Shown here: positions 1 through 10,567 of the stretch, in pieces | Layout of the letters: each line of letters opens with the position of its first letter | Numbering within the stretch: the first letter of the stretch is position 1 | Source: Elgaria multicarinata webbii | Taxonomy: Eukaryota; Chordata; Lepidosauria; Squamata; Anguidae | DNA length: 64,000 nucleotides | Direction: 5' to 3' | Assembly: GCF_023053635.1 (NCBI RefSeq) | Contig: NC_086179.1 | Coordinates: forward strand, 2,432,001-2,496,000 | Notes under the pieces: model-generated | What the model saw: only the letters and a program-made list of their open reading frames with translations | Database searches by the model: none | Told to the model about the DNA's origin: nothing | Position numbers and translations under genes: made by a program

Positions 1-322
1 ACATGATAGCATTCTTCAAAGACTTAAAAGGTTGTCACCCAGAGGAGGGCCAGGATCTCTTCTCGATCCTCCCAGAGTGCAGGACACGGAATAACGGGCT
101 CAAGTTAAAGGAAGCCAGATTCCAGCTGGACATCAGGAAAAACTTCCTGACTGTTAGAGCAGTACGACAATGGAACCAGTTACCTAGGGAGGTTGTGGGC
201 TCTCCCACACTAGAGGCCTTCAAGAGGCAGCTGGACAACCACCTGTCAGGGATGCTTTAGGGTGGGGTTGGACTCGATGGCCTTGTAGGCCCCTTCCAAC
301 TCTGCTATTCTATGATTCTGTG
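1..322 (+). repeat. CR1 LINE, 3' end
   Basis: This is the 3' end of a CR1 non-LTR retrotransposon. The frame encodes the last part of the reverse-transcriptase ORF (motifs [20 protein letters not shown]), followed by the short 3' UTR (gggttggactcgatggcctt) and terminal ATTCTATG-type octamers. The copy is cut by the left window edge. The same 3' end recurs about twenty times in the window. Confidence 0.93.
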
Positions 323-593
323 ATCTAAGATCTGGAGTTGGCCAGGCTAACCCGGACAACAGGATCGACCTATTCTGCCTGTCTCTTTTTGAAGCCACAG
401 TTTCCTTCATGGGAGAAGCTGGACTGGCTGGAGCTCTTTTCATATAGCAAAGGTCCCAAGAATATTTGCACTTGGCAAGTGTGGTCACAGCACGCCATTG
501 CTGATGGAGGCCACTCCAAAAACGTTGGCATTTCTCTCTGCCCCCTCTCCTCCACTGCCCTCTCTTGCTCTCCACAGGGAAGGAAGAAAAAAG
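323..593 (+). other. 5' flank and coding-exon acceptor of lectin gene 1
   Basis: No repeat is recognised here. A pyrimidine-rich tract ends in CTCTCCACAG at 577, followed by 16 bases and the ATG. The same layout precedes the ATG of lectin genes 2 and 3. The ATG exon therefore begins at 578 and an upstream non-coding exon is expected, probably left of the window because no TATA-plus-donor arrangement is visible here. That last point is inference. Confidence 0.6.
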
Positions 594-3500
594 ATGGGGC
601 TTTTCGCCTACTTCAGTTTTGGCTTCCTGATTTCTGGACTTTTCCTAAGAGGTGAGTTCCTGCAAGGAACCTCAGACTTGCAGCTATTATTCAGATTAGG
701 CACGGTTGGATTTACACAGAACCTTTTTTTTAAGGATTCCCACAAAGGTGTGTACATGGCGAACCTTATGTCTGCACATCCATCCTGATTATTGTGGGAA
801 AATCCCACAAGTAGGGCTGGTAGAAAAAGTCATGCAGGTTGTATTTTAACACAAATTTACTTAATTTCGCACCTTTGAATTATGATGCAAACCAAAATTG
901 TTATCCTTTGAAATTTGCACTTTTCCAAATTTTTCAGTGGAGTTCTCCAATCAGAAATTACATACAAAGTTTCATATCTTAGGGGGAAATAACATTGAAA
1001 GCAGTATTATCTTAGAAAAATTGCTTGGAAAAATTGTGTATATTTGGCAAAAGTGTATACAAAAATGAGAAATATGGACAAAATTTGGAGAAATATGGAC
1101 CAAAATGCTCCTGCGAGCTTGGGAAAAAGAACACCTCAAAGTTTGCGATGAAGCTTTCTTAAGACAGGAGAAATGCTGTAAGAGTGAGATGAAACAAACT
1201 CAAGACTGGAGAAACTAGAAACAAAAAAGCGTCTGGAATCGGCAGATTTATCCGCCGCTACTCATAAGCAGGACTCTGTCCTCTCCCGCTTACAAGGTGC
1301 TGCCAGAAATGTCCATGTTTCTGAGCTGCCTTTTTCTCCAGGCGAAGGTCACTGAGTGAACCACTGAGCAAAACTGTTATCCTGGAAGCCACGCTTGGTT
1401 TTTTGCCAGTTTCCCTGCGAGGAATCCCCATCTCCTCCATCCAGCTGCTGCCCAAATCCAGAGACATTCAATGTGTGCCCCCTGCCCTTCCCCCCACCAT
1501 AGCCAGCCTCTGACTGGGCTTTCCCTCTGCCTCCCTGCCCAGGTGCTGATGCCGACAGCTGCCCTGTGGGATGGTTTCCCTTCGAGACCTTCTGCTACAA
1601 GCTCTTCACCGTTAGGATGAGCTGGCCTGATGCAGAGGTGAGTGCTGTTTTGTGGCTCTCGACCGCTCACTCCCAAGGCACGGCTCACTGTCCTGCAGAA
1701 CCTGTCCTAGCGTGCCTGTGTCCTGCTCTGGCTGGGCTGGTGGCCTGTGGGTATGGTCCAAGGTCAACTAGAAGCAGTCAAAGGCAGCAGAAGGGCAAGT
1801 TTGCAGGCAGCTGGAGAGAGCTGGGCACTGCAGAACCTGGGAAACCCAAGCGTCATCTGGACTGGAGTGGATCTGACAGACGCCAAAGCTCTGGTGAGTC
1901 CTCCTTGTAAGCCCATCAAGACCCATTCATGATGTTCTACTGGGGAATTCAAAGAGGTGTTGCTTTGGCTTGTGGTTGGAGTCTACTACCCAAGTAATGG
2001 GTATTCTGAGATTTTTGCTCAAGTGAGCTAACCAATGCATAGAGTAAAGATGTCAGGATTGGACCTTGACTCCCTCCAGAGACCATGGTTATCAGAGTCA
2101 GAGGATGAGATGGGCCAGGAGGTGGGGGAGGAAACGCCTCCAAGAGACCCAGGAGACAAGGAGGGATCTTCTCAAGGGAAAGCGAGCCAGCTAGAGCCAG
2201 ACACAGACACCACGTCTCCTTCTGCGGAAACTCAGCAACCAGCAGAAGGGGAGGGGGTGGGTGCAGCAGATGCGTGGAGCAGACGTAGAACTAAAAGGGC
2301 TGAACAAATGAAGGGAAGAAGGTGGTCAGCCTGATTGACCTAACACAATAAGTCTTTAGGGGAAGCTCCTGAAAAAGCCTGTCAGGTTCCTGGAGGCAAA
2401 GGCTATCAGCGGCTACTAGCCCTGATGGTTGTGTGCTATCTCCAGTATTTGATGCAGTAAGCCTGAGTGCCCCAGTTGCTGGGGAACATGGGTGGGAGGG
2501 TGCTGTTGCACCATGTCCTGCTTGTTCATCCCTGGCCGATGTCTTGTTGGCCACTGTGTGAATAGGGTGCTGGACTAGATGGACCCTGGGTCTGACCCAG
2601 CAGGGCTCTTCTTAGGTTCTGTGCTGAGGCGTAATGTTAGGATTGCAGCAACTCTCTAACCTGCCATACTGCGTCTATCCGAGAGAGTTTCATAGAATCG
2701 TAGAATCATAGAAAAGCAGAGTTGGATGGGGCCTACGAGGCCATCGAGTCCAACCCCCTGCTCAATGCAGGAATCCACCCTAAAGCATCCCTGACAGAGG
2801 GTTGTCCAGCTGCCTCTTGAAGGCCTCTAGTGTGGGAGAGCCCACAACCTCCCTAGGTAACTGGTTCCATTGTCGTACTGCTCTAGCAGTCAGGAAGTTT
2901 TTCCTGATGTCCAGCTGGAACCTGGCTTCCTTTAACTTGAGCCTGTTATTCCGTGTCCTGCACTCTGGGAGGATCGAGAAGAGATCCTGGCCCTCCTCTG
3001 TGGGATAATCTTTAGTTTCAAGCAAGCCCGTTAGGGTGGAGCAGCGTAGTCAAAGCACTGGCAACTGAATTGCTGTAAGACTCACTGCTTAGCCTACGTA
3101 AAAGGATCTCCATTGCCTAAGAAAATGGGGCACACCGTAGAGGGACACTGAACACCTGCCCTCCAATTCCCTGGTTTCTGTCCTTCCCAGGTAAAAAAAG
3201 TCTTTCTCTATCACCCTCTCTCAGCTAGCCTGCCAAAGCTTCAACTCCCACCTGGCCTCCATCCATAGCAAAGAAGAGGGAGTCCAGGTGGCCGGCTACG
3301 TTGGCAACCATCTCAAGTGGTTCGATCATGTCTGGATTGGACTGCGGGACATGTGGAAGGTGGGTGCCTGCTCTGATTGCTTGCTTATTTTTCTTCAACC
3401 TTTTCTAAGGTGCTTTTCGACAATTGTATCCAAGGTGGCGTACGGGCAGCCCTTGAAAAGTTCCTGCAATCAATAACACAACTTATGCTTGGAATTCTCT

Positions 3501-4628
3501 TCCAGAGCATTTGTGGAACACCACTTCAACTACTGTTTTTAAAGCTCAATTGAAAACTTTCCTTTTTTCTACGGCTTTTAGAACTTGACTTTGTTCTTAC
3601 TTTTACACTGTTAGTTTCATTTATTTATTTATTTATTTATTTATTACATTTTTATACCGCCCAATAGCCGAAGCTCTCTGGGCGGTTCACAAAAATTAAA
3701 ACCACAGTAAAACACCCAACAGTTTCATTGTCCCCTGTGCCTAATTGGTGCATTCTCTTACCTCTCTTATTGTTTTATTATGATTTTCATAGAATCATAG
3801 AATAGCAGAGTTGGAAGGGGCCTACAAGGCCATGGAGTCCAACCCCCTGCTCAAGGCAGGAATCCACCCTAAAGCATCCCTGACAGATGGCTGTCCAGCT
3901 GCCACTTGAAGGCCTCTAGTGTGGGAGAGGCCACTACCTCCCTAGGTAACTGGTTCCATTGTTGTACTGCTCTAACAGTCAGGAAGTTTTTCCTGATGTC
4001 CAGCTGGAATCTGGCTTCCTTTAACTTGAGCCCGTTATTCCGTGTCCTGCACTCTGGGAGGATCGAGAAGAGATCCTGGCCCTTCTCTGTCTGACAACCT
4101 TTCAAGTATTTGAAGAGTGCTCTCATGTCTCCCTTCAATCTTCTCTTCTCCAGGCTAAACATTTTAGTGGAATGTAAGCCTATGTGGCAGGGTGTTGCTG
4201 TTTTATTCTTTTACTATGTCCAGCACCACGTACATTGAGATGCAGCCTGGCTACTCATAAGCCTCCGAACTCGGAGACCGATGACGAGTATCCTAGGCAG
4301 AGCGGGAGGCGCTTTGCATCCCCTACTCTGCATTTTAGCTAAACAGGCAATTTCGCCCATCTAGTGGAGGCTTCCAGAAGGGGGAGGGAAGGCAGCTGGG
4401 GACTGCTGGGGAAATCTTGCATTTCCTCACCCCACTCCCCGGTGTCCTCCCTCCCTGCCCTGGGAAAATTTAACCATGATAATTAAATTAAGGCATTCAA
4501 ATCACTTAAAACGCAATACATTAAAATAAATCTGCAGCTGCTGAACCTCAGAAGTCAGAGAGGAGGTGGCACTGGCTGACCAGAGTTTGGGGTGGGGTGG
4601 GGTGGGGTGAATTCAATGGAATGTACAG

Positions 4629-4682
<54 letters not shown>

Positions 4683-5635
4683 CACTACTAAGAAAGATAG
4701 AATACATTATGCAAAGCAGTCAATGTTGCAGGATAAATTATATCAAATGACAGAAATGATGTAACTTTATTTCCTTTGTGTGAAATGTGGTTACTAATCA
4801 GGCAAATAGATCTGAGCTGAGGTTGGGGATTGGCGTAATGTCTACGCGTGTCACAAAGGAAACAGTGGGTCCCTAAAGCAGGAGAAACACTCTATAATCA
4901 CCCGTGCAATTCTGGGGTTTTGTTTTGGTGGGCTCATTCCCAGATGATGGGTTGCAGTTTTTCCAAATACAGTGCATTACTTTCCTACTTACCTTTCCTT
5001 TGGTGTCTCTCCCACCCACACAGGTAATAAGGTTCATGAGCAAAACATGGACAGAAAGATTTCCAGATGTGTGGGATGTTGATACACCATGGAAGTATTT
5101 GTTTCCCACTTTTCTAGACAAATACTCCCCACAAAGCAATTTACTCTATAATCAAATTAATATGCATTTTAAACCTACGGGGAGGTCAAGGCTCCAGTAG
5201 GAGCAGGGCCTTTTCTGCAGCAGCCCCAATAAGATCCCATGGAACTCTGTTCTGAAGAAGGCTGATACTGCCTCTCCCCACTTCTGGCCCTTTGAAGGCA
5301 TGTATGTTCCCACTGGCTTTTGGAATTAAAAATTGGGAACTAAACACTAAGAACTGACTACACCATAAGTCCTTGCCTGATATTGCTGTTGTGTTTGTTT
5401 CTTTATTTGCTGATGTTTTTCTTTTCTGTTTTTTCATATGCTTTAATTTTTTCTTAGGCCATGGCTAGACCAGGCCTATATCCCGGGATTGTCCCGGTAT
5501 CATCCCTGTACATCCAAATGACACACAGGGGATCCCGGGAGCAGGCAGGGACGACTCCTCCATTTGCCTGGGATAATCCTTCGGTCTAGCTAAGGCCTTA
5601 TTTTATTGTTGGGTTTTTAATCGTAAACCACTGTG

Positions 5636-5674
<39 letters not shown>

Positions 5675-8600
5675 CACGAAGAGCAGTGCAGAACTATTTT
5701 AAAATGAAATTAGTAACAAAAACACCAAGCCCCTCCATCGCCCCTGCCCACTGCCTAACAACAGCTTTGACTTGGCATCTGGACCACTAAGTGTGGCGGT
5801 GTCTTTCTTGGCTAACCAACGTGCTTTGCTTTGCTGTCAATGCAGAATGGAGTGTGGAGCTGGACTGACAACTCCCCGTCTAACTATACAGCCTGGAATA
5901 TTGGAGAACCCAACAATCAAAGAAGTCAAGAGAGCTGTGTGGAGCTTTGGTCTTTCTCAGGTCAGCCCAAGTGACATGTTGCAGACAGAGACTTTGGCGG
6001 TCAACAAACAGGATGAACCAACTGTCGGTCTTCCAGGAATGGGAGTGTTTTCACACAATGAGAGTGCAGTTTTGAACCCCACCCTAGTATTGGTTGCTGT
6101 ACCATTCGTTTGGTGTGTCCTGTGACTTACTAGACCATTTGTAATCAGGAGTGATATTAGTTAACCCTTCCAGAATTTTCTGTCATGCTTTATAGCTGCT
6201 CTAATAGCAGTGGTTTGCATTTTGTATAGACCTGGCAAATCAACAGGTCCGCAGAACACTTTGCTACATAGTCAGGAAAACATAGGGCGTTGCTAGACCT
6301 ACCGGGTGTTCCGTCGTTGAGGAGCGGTGAAAGCGGCTTTTCCCGTTCAGCCGTGACGCCTCATGCTCCACACCTGCCTTCGATTTGTGGCGGAAGTTTG
6401 CGCCGGTTGTGCTGCTGCCGCCGCGAGAACGGTTGCGCAGCCACACCGGCCTGATTGCCGCGGCTTTTTTTTTCGCTCGCTGCACGGTTTGCGCACGTCC
6501 GAAAGACCGCAAACTTGCGCAGCCGTCAGCGATGCCGCCGCCGGCCCTGGCGGCGGCAGCGGCGGCAGTGCCAGTGCCAGCTGAAGTGCTGCTGGTGCTG
6601 TTGAGGGTCAACATTGATGCGCTCACTTCCTGATGGGGGTCGTGGCGGGTGTCATATGACCCGAGGTCAATCGTCTGCATGGCCACTCTGTGCCTACATC
6701 TCCCATCATGCCTCTGAGGTGTCGGCGGCGATGATCGCCTCTGTGCCCTGTGCCCCATCCCAAGGAGCCAACCCACATCTGGCCGTAGCCATGGCAGCAG
6801 CCCACAAACAGCTCTGCCCTCTGCCAGCCTGGTACCCACACTAACAGGCAGCGTACAGCACCGCCATTATGCGGCCACGGTAGCTGCCCACCGCAAGGAG
6901 TCACCAGCCACTTTTCCGTTCCTCCGTTCCTGCGCAAACTGTCACTGGGGAAATAAAAAAAAAAAGCCGCTCCGCCACGCTGCCCCAGCTGGCGGACTGC
7001 GCGCAAATGGCGGAGGCGGCTTGACCGAAGCCGCTGACCACTCCCCCTTAGCACGCCTTTTCCTGACCAGTGCCGACCGCAGTGACCTCACATCCTCCCA
7101 CACGTACTCCGAATTACCGCGGGACAGCAGGAAAAGGCGCCCTAAAACTCACTTTTTTAAAGTCGGGAGAAAGAGGCTTCACCGCGGGATAACGGCGGAT
7201 CCTCGTGAACGTCATCTGGAAGCCTCGACGTGACTGCGGAAGGTAACGCGCGCTAGAGCCTCGTCTAGTAACGCCCACAGTCAGTGCTCCCAACGGGAGG
7301 GTGTAACCAGGAGTCTCTCCCAAGGATCTGTTTTGGGATTGGTGCTTTTTAACTTGTTTGTAAATGATCTGGAGTTAGGGGTGAGCGGTGAGGTGGCCAT
7401 GTTTGCTGATGACACCAAATTATTTGGTGTCATCACCAAATACTTAAAAGGTTGTCACACAGAGGAGAGCTAGGATCTCTTCTTGATCCTCCCAGAGTGC
7501 AGGACATGGAAAAACGGGCTCAAGTTAAAGGAAGCCAGATTCCAGCTGGACATCAGGAAAAACTTCTTGACTGTTAGAGCAGTACGACAATGGAAGGCTC
7601 TCCCACACTAGAGGCCTTCAAGAGGCATCTGGACAACCATCTGTCAGGGATGCTTTAGGGTGGATCCCTGCATTGAGCAGGGGGTTGGACTCGATGGCCT
7701 TGTAGGCCCCTCCCAGCTCTGCTATTCTATGATTCTATGATTCTATTTAAGGTGGTTAAAACAAAAAGGGGCATTGAAGAGGTTCGAAAAGATCTCTCCA
7801 AACTGGAAGAATGCATTTAAATGGCAAATGCAGTTCAATGTCAGCGAGGCTAAAGTGATGCACATTGGGGCAAAAGTCCGTAACCACATATGTGGTGAAG
7901 GAGTCTGAGCTGGAGCTGACTTTTTACGGAGGGATCTTGAGGTTGTGGTGGATAACTCAATTAAACGTTGACCCCGTGTGCAGCTGCTGTGAAAAGAAAA
8001 AGCAAATTTCATGTTAAGGATTCTTTAGGAAAGGGATTGAAATGAAAACTGTCAATGTTGTGAGGCTGTTGTGTACAAAGCTACAGTGGACCCAGACTTG
8101 GAGTTGCACCGTTCTGGTCACTACACTTCAAACAGAATATTGTAGTGCTGAGAAAGTGAAGAGTGAAAGGGCAACCACAGTGACCTGGGGGCTGGAGCAA
8201 CTCCACTATTACACCAACAGCAGAGCTATTTAATTTGCAGCTATTTCATTTAAATAAGAGCTGAGTAAAGGAGCATGAGTGAGGTGTACAGAATTATGCA
8301 TCATGTGGAGAAAGTGGATAGAGTATTCTGTCACAATACTAGAATGGGGTCATCCAAAAATGCTGAATGGTAGGAGGTTCAGGACAGTTAAAAGAAAAGA
8401 GTTCTTCACACAGGGCATAGTTAAACTATGGAATTTGCTACCATAAGATGCAGAGATGGCCACCAGTTTGGATGGCTTTAAACAGGGGACTGGACACATT
8501 CATGAAGGAGAAGGCTGGCAAAGGCTGCTAGTCCTGATGACTACAGTGCAGCTGGACAACCATCTGTCAGGGATGCTTTAGGGTGGATTCCTGCATTGAG

Positions 8601-9481
8601 CACGGGGTTGGACTTGATGGCCTTGTAGGCCCCTTCCAACTCTGCTCTTCTATGATTCTATGATTCTATGTTACCTCCAGTATCGGAGGCAGTATGCCTA
8701 TGTAAATGAGTCAGTGGGGAACTTGGGCAGGAGGGTGCTGTTTCACTCATGTCCTGCTTGTGAGCTTCCAAGAGGCATCTGATTGGCCACTGTGAGAAAC
8801 AGGATGCTGGATATGATTGGCCTTTAGTCTGATGCTAGCAGGGAATCTTCTGAAGTTTTCATCTTGTGATAAGCTGTCGTAGGACTTCTGCTGTATCCTA
8901 AAGTCTCCCAGCAGGCACAGTGATGATTCCAGCAGTGCATGGTACTATATAGAATAAATCTTATGGTTTTTTATCAGTAGGATCTTCGGGATAGGATTAA
9001 ACTGTCCGTCTGAGTAATATTTATTTGATACCCTACAGTGGTGCCAAACGCAGCAGCAATTCCAATTTCTTTACATCAAGAGCTGTCTGAATAATAAAAA
9101 AGGAGTGTCTTACTTATTAGGACTCAGAAAGCCCCTTAGAAAACCGATGGTCCAAACATCCCAACACACCCTCAGTGACTTATCTAAAACATTCCAGCTT
9201 CTGAATGCATTATCAGGCTTCCAAACATCTTTGCTGATGGGAAAAGTTATCGGGTTTTGCTCCTTTTGACTCCAAGCTTTGTATTTCTTGTTGTCTGAGC
9301 GCCTAGGGCAACTCATTTCCTCAGCCAATCAGGGACTCAGCACCTCTTAAACACTGCTGGGGTCCATTTTAGAGTGGAACATCAGACGCTAATTCTGTTT
9401 TGCTTTCTAGGGTATATGTGCTGGAATGACAAGAGCTGCAAATCAGAGCGTGCGTTCCTCTGCAAGTACAGACTCCAGTGA
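594..9481 (+). CDS. C-type lectin 1, secreted single-CRD, mannose-type (5 coding exons)
   Basis: Coding exons: 594-651, 1543-1637, 3225-3359, 5846-5960 and 9411-9481. All have GT/AG junctions, the intron phases are 1, 0, 0, 1, and the joined frame is 157 aa. Residues 1-20 form a hydrophobic signal peptide. The rest is one carbohydrate-recognition domain with the WIGL core motif (88-91), EPN (117-119) and WND (139-141). In this family these bind Ca2+ and favour mannose-type sugars. Expected disulfides are C26-C37, C54-C152 and C127-C144. C138, next to WND, has no partner and is a leucine in gene 2, so an interchain bond is possible (inference). There is one N-glycosylation sequon at N109. The size and layout match squamate and venom-type lectins and the REG/lithostathine group; the exact orthologue is not clear. 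It is the tandem paralogue of the gene at 17.1-23.8 kb. Introns are filled with LINEs and MITEs. Confidence 0.88.
652..1542 (+). other. Intron 1 of lectin gene 1
   Basis: This intron is AT-rich between about 840 and 1230. No LINE, SINE or inverted-repeat element was recognised and no exon-like segment is supported. The last 40 bases give the pyrimidine tract and AG used by coding exon 2. Confidence 0.55.
2035..2334 (+). other. 99-aa open frame of unknown origin inside intron 2
   Basis: An open stretch reads as acidic, Ser/Pro/Glu-rich protein (ESEDEMGQE, ETPPRDPGDKEG) ending in a basic RRRTKR segment. It lies directly before a CR1/L3-like LINE tail. The composition is that of a disordered linker or tail, not a folded domain. 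It has no exon boundaries that would join the lectin frame. It may be a fragment of an old mobile element; no family can be named. Confidence 0.25.
2388..2625 (+). repeat. CR1/L3-like LINE, 3' end
   Basis: This is the 3' end of a second LINE family common in the window. It has recognisable blocks: ggctactagccctgatggtt, then ctatctccagtatt, ctggggaacatgggtgggag, gctggactagatggaccc, ending in gggctcttcttaggttct. It lies in intron 2 of lectin gene 1. Related copies occur at 7.7-8.9, 14.2, 18.3, 23.3, 36.8 and 59.1 kb. Confidence 0.8.
2690..3007 (-). repeat. CR1 LINE, 3' end
   Basis: This is the reverse complement of the CR1 3' end: octamers at the left edge (2690-2712), UTR, then the C-terminal RT frame read on the - strand (WNQLPREVV). 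It is truncated at about 3007, well short of full length. Confidence 0.9.
3606..3722 (-). repeat. LINE 3' tail with (TTTA)n
   Basis: A (TTTA)n tract is followed by ataccgcccaatagccgaag and ctctgggcggttcac, read in reverse. This is the 3' tail of an L2-related family also seen at 40.5, 48.8, 55.0, 57.0 and 59.0 kb. It is inserted into the L2 copy around it. Confidence 0.75.
3789..4163 (-). repeat. CR1 LINE, 3' end
   Basis: Reverse-strand CR1 with octamers at 3789-3803 and the RT C-terminus extending to [13 protein letters not shown]. It is inserted into the older L2 copy at 3480-4250, so it is the younger of the two. Confidence 0.9.
4251..5179 (+). other. Intron 3 sequence of lectin gene 1 with a (CA)n tract
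   Basis: This holds a (CA)n dinucleotide run at 4631-4682 and a GGGGT-rich run at about 4590-4610. The segment around 4790-5040 (ctgagctgaggttggggatt, ggcgtaatg) has a homologue in gene 2 at about 20,950-21,130, as expected for paired introns of a tandem duplication. No other gene or named repeat was seen. Confidence 0.6.
5180..5660 (+). repeat. L2-like LINE 3' end carrying a nested MITE
   Basis: The left part reads as an L2-type C-terminus (GAFSAAAPIR). A T-rich 3' UTR follows and continues past the insertion with ttattgttgggtttttaatc and a (CA)n tail. A 141-bp MITE at 5457-5597 interrupts it. Confidence 0.6.
5457..5597. mobile_element. Harbinger-like MITE, 141 bp, TTA target duplication
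   Basis: The ends are inverted: ggccatggctagacc on the left and ggtctagctaaggcc on the right. Inside, atcccgggat-type blocks pair. TTA lies directly outside both ends, the 3-bp target duplication typical of the PIF/Harbinger superfamily. Very similar copies lie at 16,013-16,153 and 21,508-21,647. There is no coding capacity. Confidence 0.8.
6285..7276. mobile_element. GC-rich non-autonomous DNA transposon, 992 bp, Harbinger-like ends
   Basis: The left end GGGCGTTGCTAGACC is mirrored at the right by gtctagtaacgccc. These resemble the ends of the 141-bp Harbinger-like MITEs (GGCCNTGGCTAGACC). The interior is CpG-rich with runs such as gccgccgccggc. Open frames on both strands, up to 191 codons, show no recognisable domain and are put down to composition. 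The flanking trinucleotides (ATA and ACA) do not match exactly, so the target duplication is degraded or the ends are offset by a base or two. It lies in intron 4 of lectin gene 1. Confidence 0.65.
7300..7744 (+). repeat. CR1 LINE with internal deletion
   Basis: The left part encodes an RT catalytic block (FADDTKLF, around 7400-7425). It joins abruptly, near 7435, to the CR1 C-terminus ([10 protein letters not shown] and on) and the 3' octamers. More than 100 codons of RT lie between these blocks in an intact element, so this copy has lost its middle. Confidence 0.85.
7745..8860 (+). repeat. CR1/L3-like LINE, long diverged copy
   Basis: Broken RT sequence (QMQFNVSEAKVMHIG, DLEVVVDNS) is followed by the family 3' UTR: gttcttcacacagggcatag, gatggctttaaacaggggac, ggctgctagtcctgatgac, cagtatcggaggcagtatgc. 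The frame is heavily degraded. A short CR1 piece is inserted at 8549-8672. It occupies much of intron 4 of lectin gene 1. Confidence 0.7.
8549..8672 (+). repeat. CR1 LINE, very short 3' end
   Basis: Only the last codons of the RT frame and the 3' UTR with octamers are present, inside the CR1/L3-like copy. It begins at cagctggacaaccatctgtc and ends in attctatgattctatg. Confidence 0.9.
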
Positions 9482-9676
9482 AGGAGTGGTTGTTCAGCAT
9501 CTGAGGAGGGGCTACCAAGATGATAGACTCAACAAGCAAGGGAGTCTCTGGGCAGGGAAAGAGTATTTCCTGACAAGAACCCAAATTGCCCCTCCTCTGC
9601 TTTAATATGCTCTCTCTATGGATTGGCTGTGGGTTAATTTGTTTCTGTCTCTTGATTGTAGATTAGTGTAACACCA

Positions 9677-9682
9677 AATAAA
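9677..9682 (+). promoter_or_regulatory. Poly(A) signal of lectin gene 1
   Basis: AATAAA about 195 bases after the stop codon, in caccaaataaactctg. The paralogous 3' UTR of gene 2 has lost this hexamer and uses one further down. A second candidate at about 9708 reads AATAAG. Confidence 0.6.
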
Positions 9683-9719
9683 CTCTGTCCTTATCACTTT
9701 GTTAACTGAATAAGGTTAA

Positions 9720-10567
9720 AAAGGATTCTAATTATTTTGTGTTGTTATGGTCCAAATGACAGTCCACAAGAACAGCACAAACCCTGTTCCTTTCATAGGG
9801 CCATGGAGCTGGTCTGTAAGGCCAACCTAGAGCCCTCCGGATGTTTTGGATTACAACTCCCAGAATTCCTGATTCTTGGCCATGCAGGCAAGGGATGATG
9901 GGATTTGGATTCCAAAGCACCTGGACTGCACCAGATTGGGGAATGTTGTATTGGGGGGGGGGGGAAAGGAACATTATGTATTGGACAATGAATATTCAAA
10001 ACTATTAGAGATAACTGGAACAGAATGTGGCTCTTCGCAGATGTGGGCCACACTCCTGCCACCACTGCTGTGACAAAAATAAAAAAATAAAAAATGGGAG
10101 GGGATTTCTGTTATAAGGGCCTCCATAGCTAATACCAAGGCATAGAATGGACCGTTTTCATTTTTATACAAGCTAATCCTACCAATTCTAAGCCTCTATA
10201 GTGGTTTGCTGCCAAATTTTGATGGCAATCCATGACCCATCCCACCTTTCTTCCAGGGGCAACAGCTGGGGGCAGAGGCTGGAATGGGAGGAGGTGGGGG
10301 GGCTGTGTGTTGCCCACCCCGGGCTATTAGGATGATAAAGATGCAGGTTTGGCTTACCAGGGTTAGGACAAAACCCACAGCTTTGGGGACAAGGCTCAAT
10401 GTTCAAACATCCAAATAGATTAAGAAGCCCATGCAGGTAACCGAGTAAGTCCCGGGGGCTGCTGTCTATATGTCTTCTAAGCTCCAAAGTGGCTGCACAA
10501 TGGCGCTGGGTTATTTATACAATGCACCCACAGACTTGCAGCCACTGAGGGGCTTTTTGTCAAAGTT
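9720..10567. other. Intergenic region downstream of lectin gene 1
   Basis: A short diverged repeat lies at about 9825-9945. It contains gatgttttggattacaactc and its partly inverted match ggatgatgggatttggattc, a motif also seen at 35,997 and 36,700. A G tract lies at 9950-9964. Nothing else is recognised, and no frame has a supported product. Confidence 0.5.

Larger units (their letters stand above)
3480..4250 (+). repeat. L2-like LINE 3' end, split by two later insertions
   Basis: The left part encodes an L2-type RT C-terminus (AWNSLPEHLWNTTSTTVFKA, QLKTFLF). The same element resumes at 3723-3788 and 4164-4250 with the family 3' end (gtaagcctatgtggcagggt, cagcaccacgtacattga). A LINE tail at 3606-3722 and a CR1 at 3789-4163 sit inside it, both in the opposite orientation. 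The 8-base agtttcat occurs on both sides of the first insert. Confidence 0.75.

Noticed and set aside
1755-1890. Possible extra lectin exon (NLGNPSVIWTGVDLTDAK) conserved in gene 2 at about 18,905-19,045.
   Set aside because: It fits no part of the CRD, would break the phase-0 join of exons 2 and 3, and in gene 2 it runs into an ATT microsatellite without a donor. Neighbouring intron sequence is equally conserved, as expected after tandem duplication.
6264-7054. Frames of 143-191 codons in the 992-bp Harbinger-like element.
   Set aside because: No transposase or Myb-like motif; composition alone explains them.
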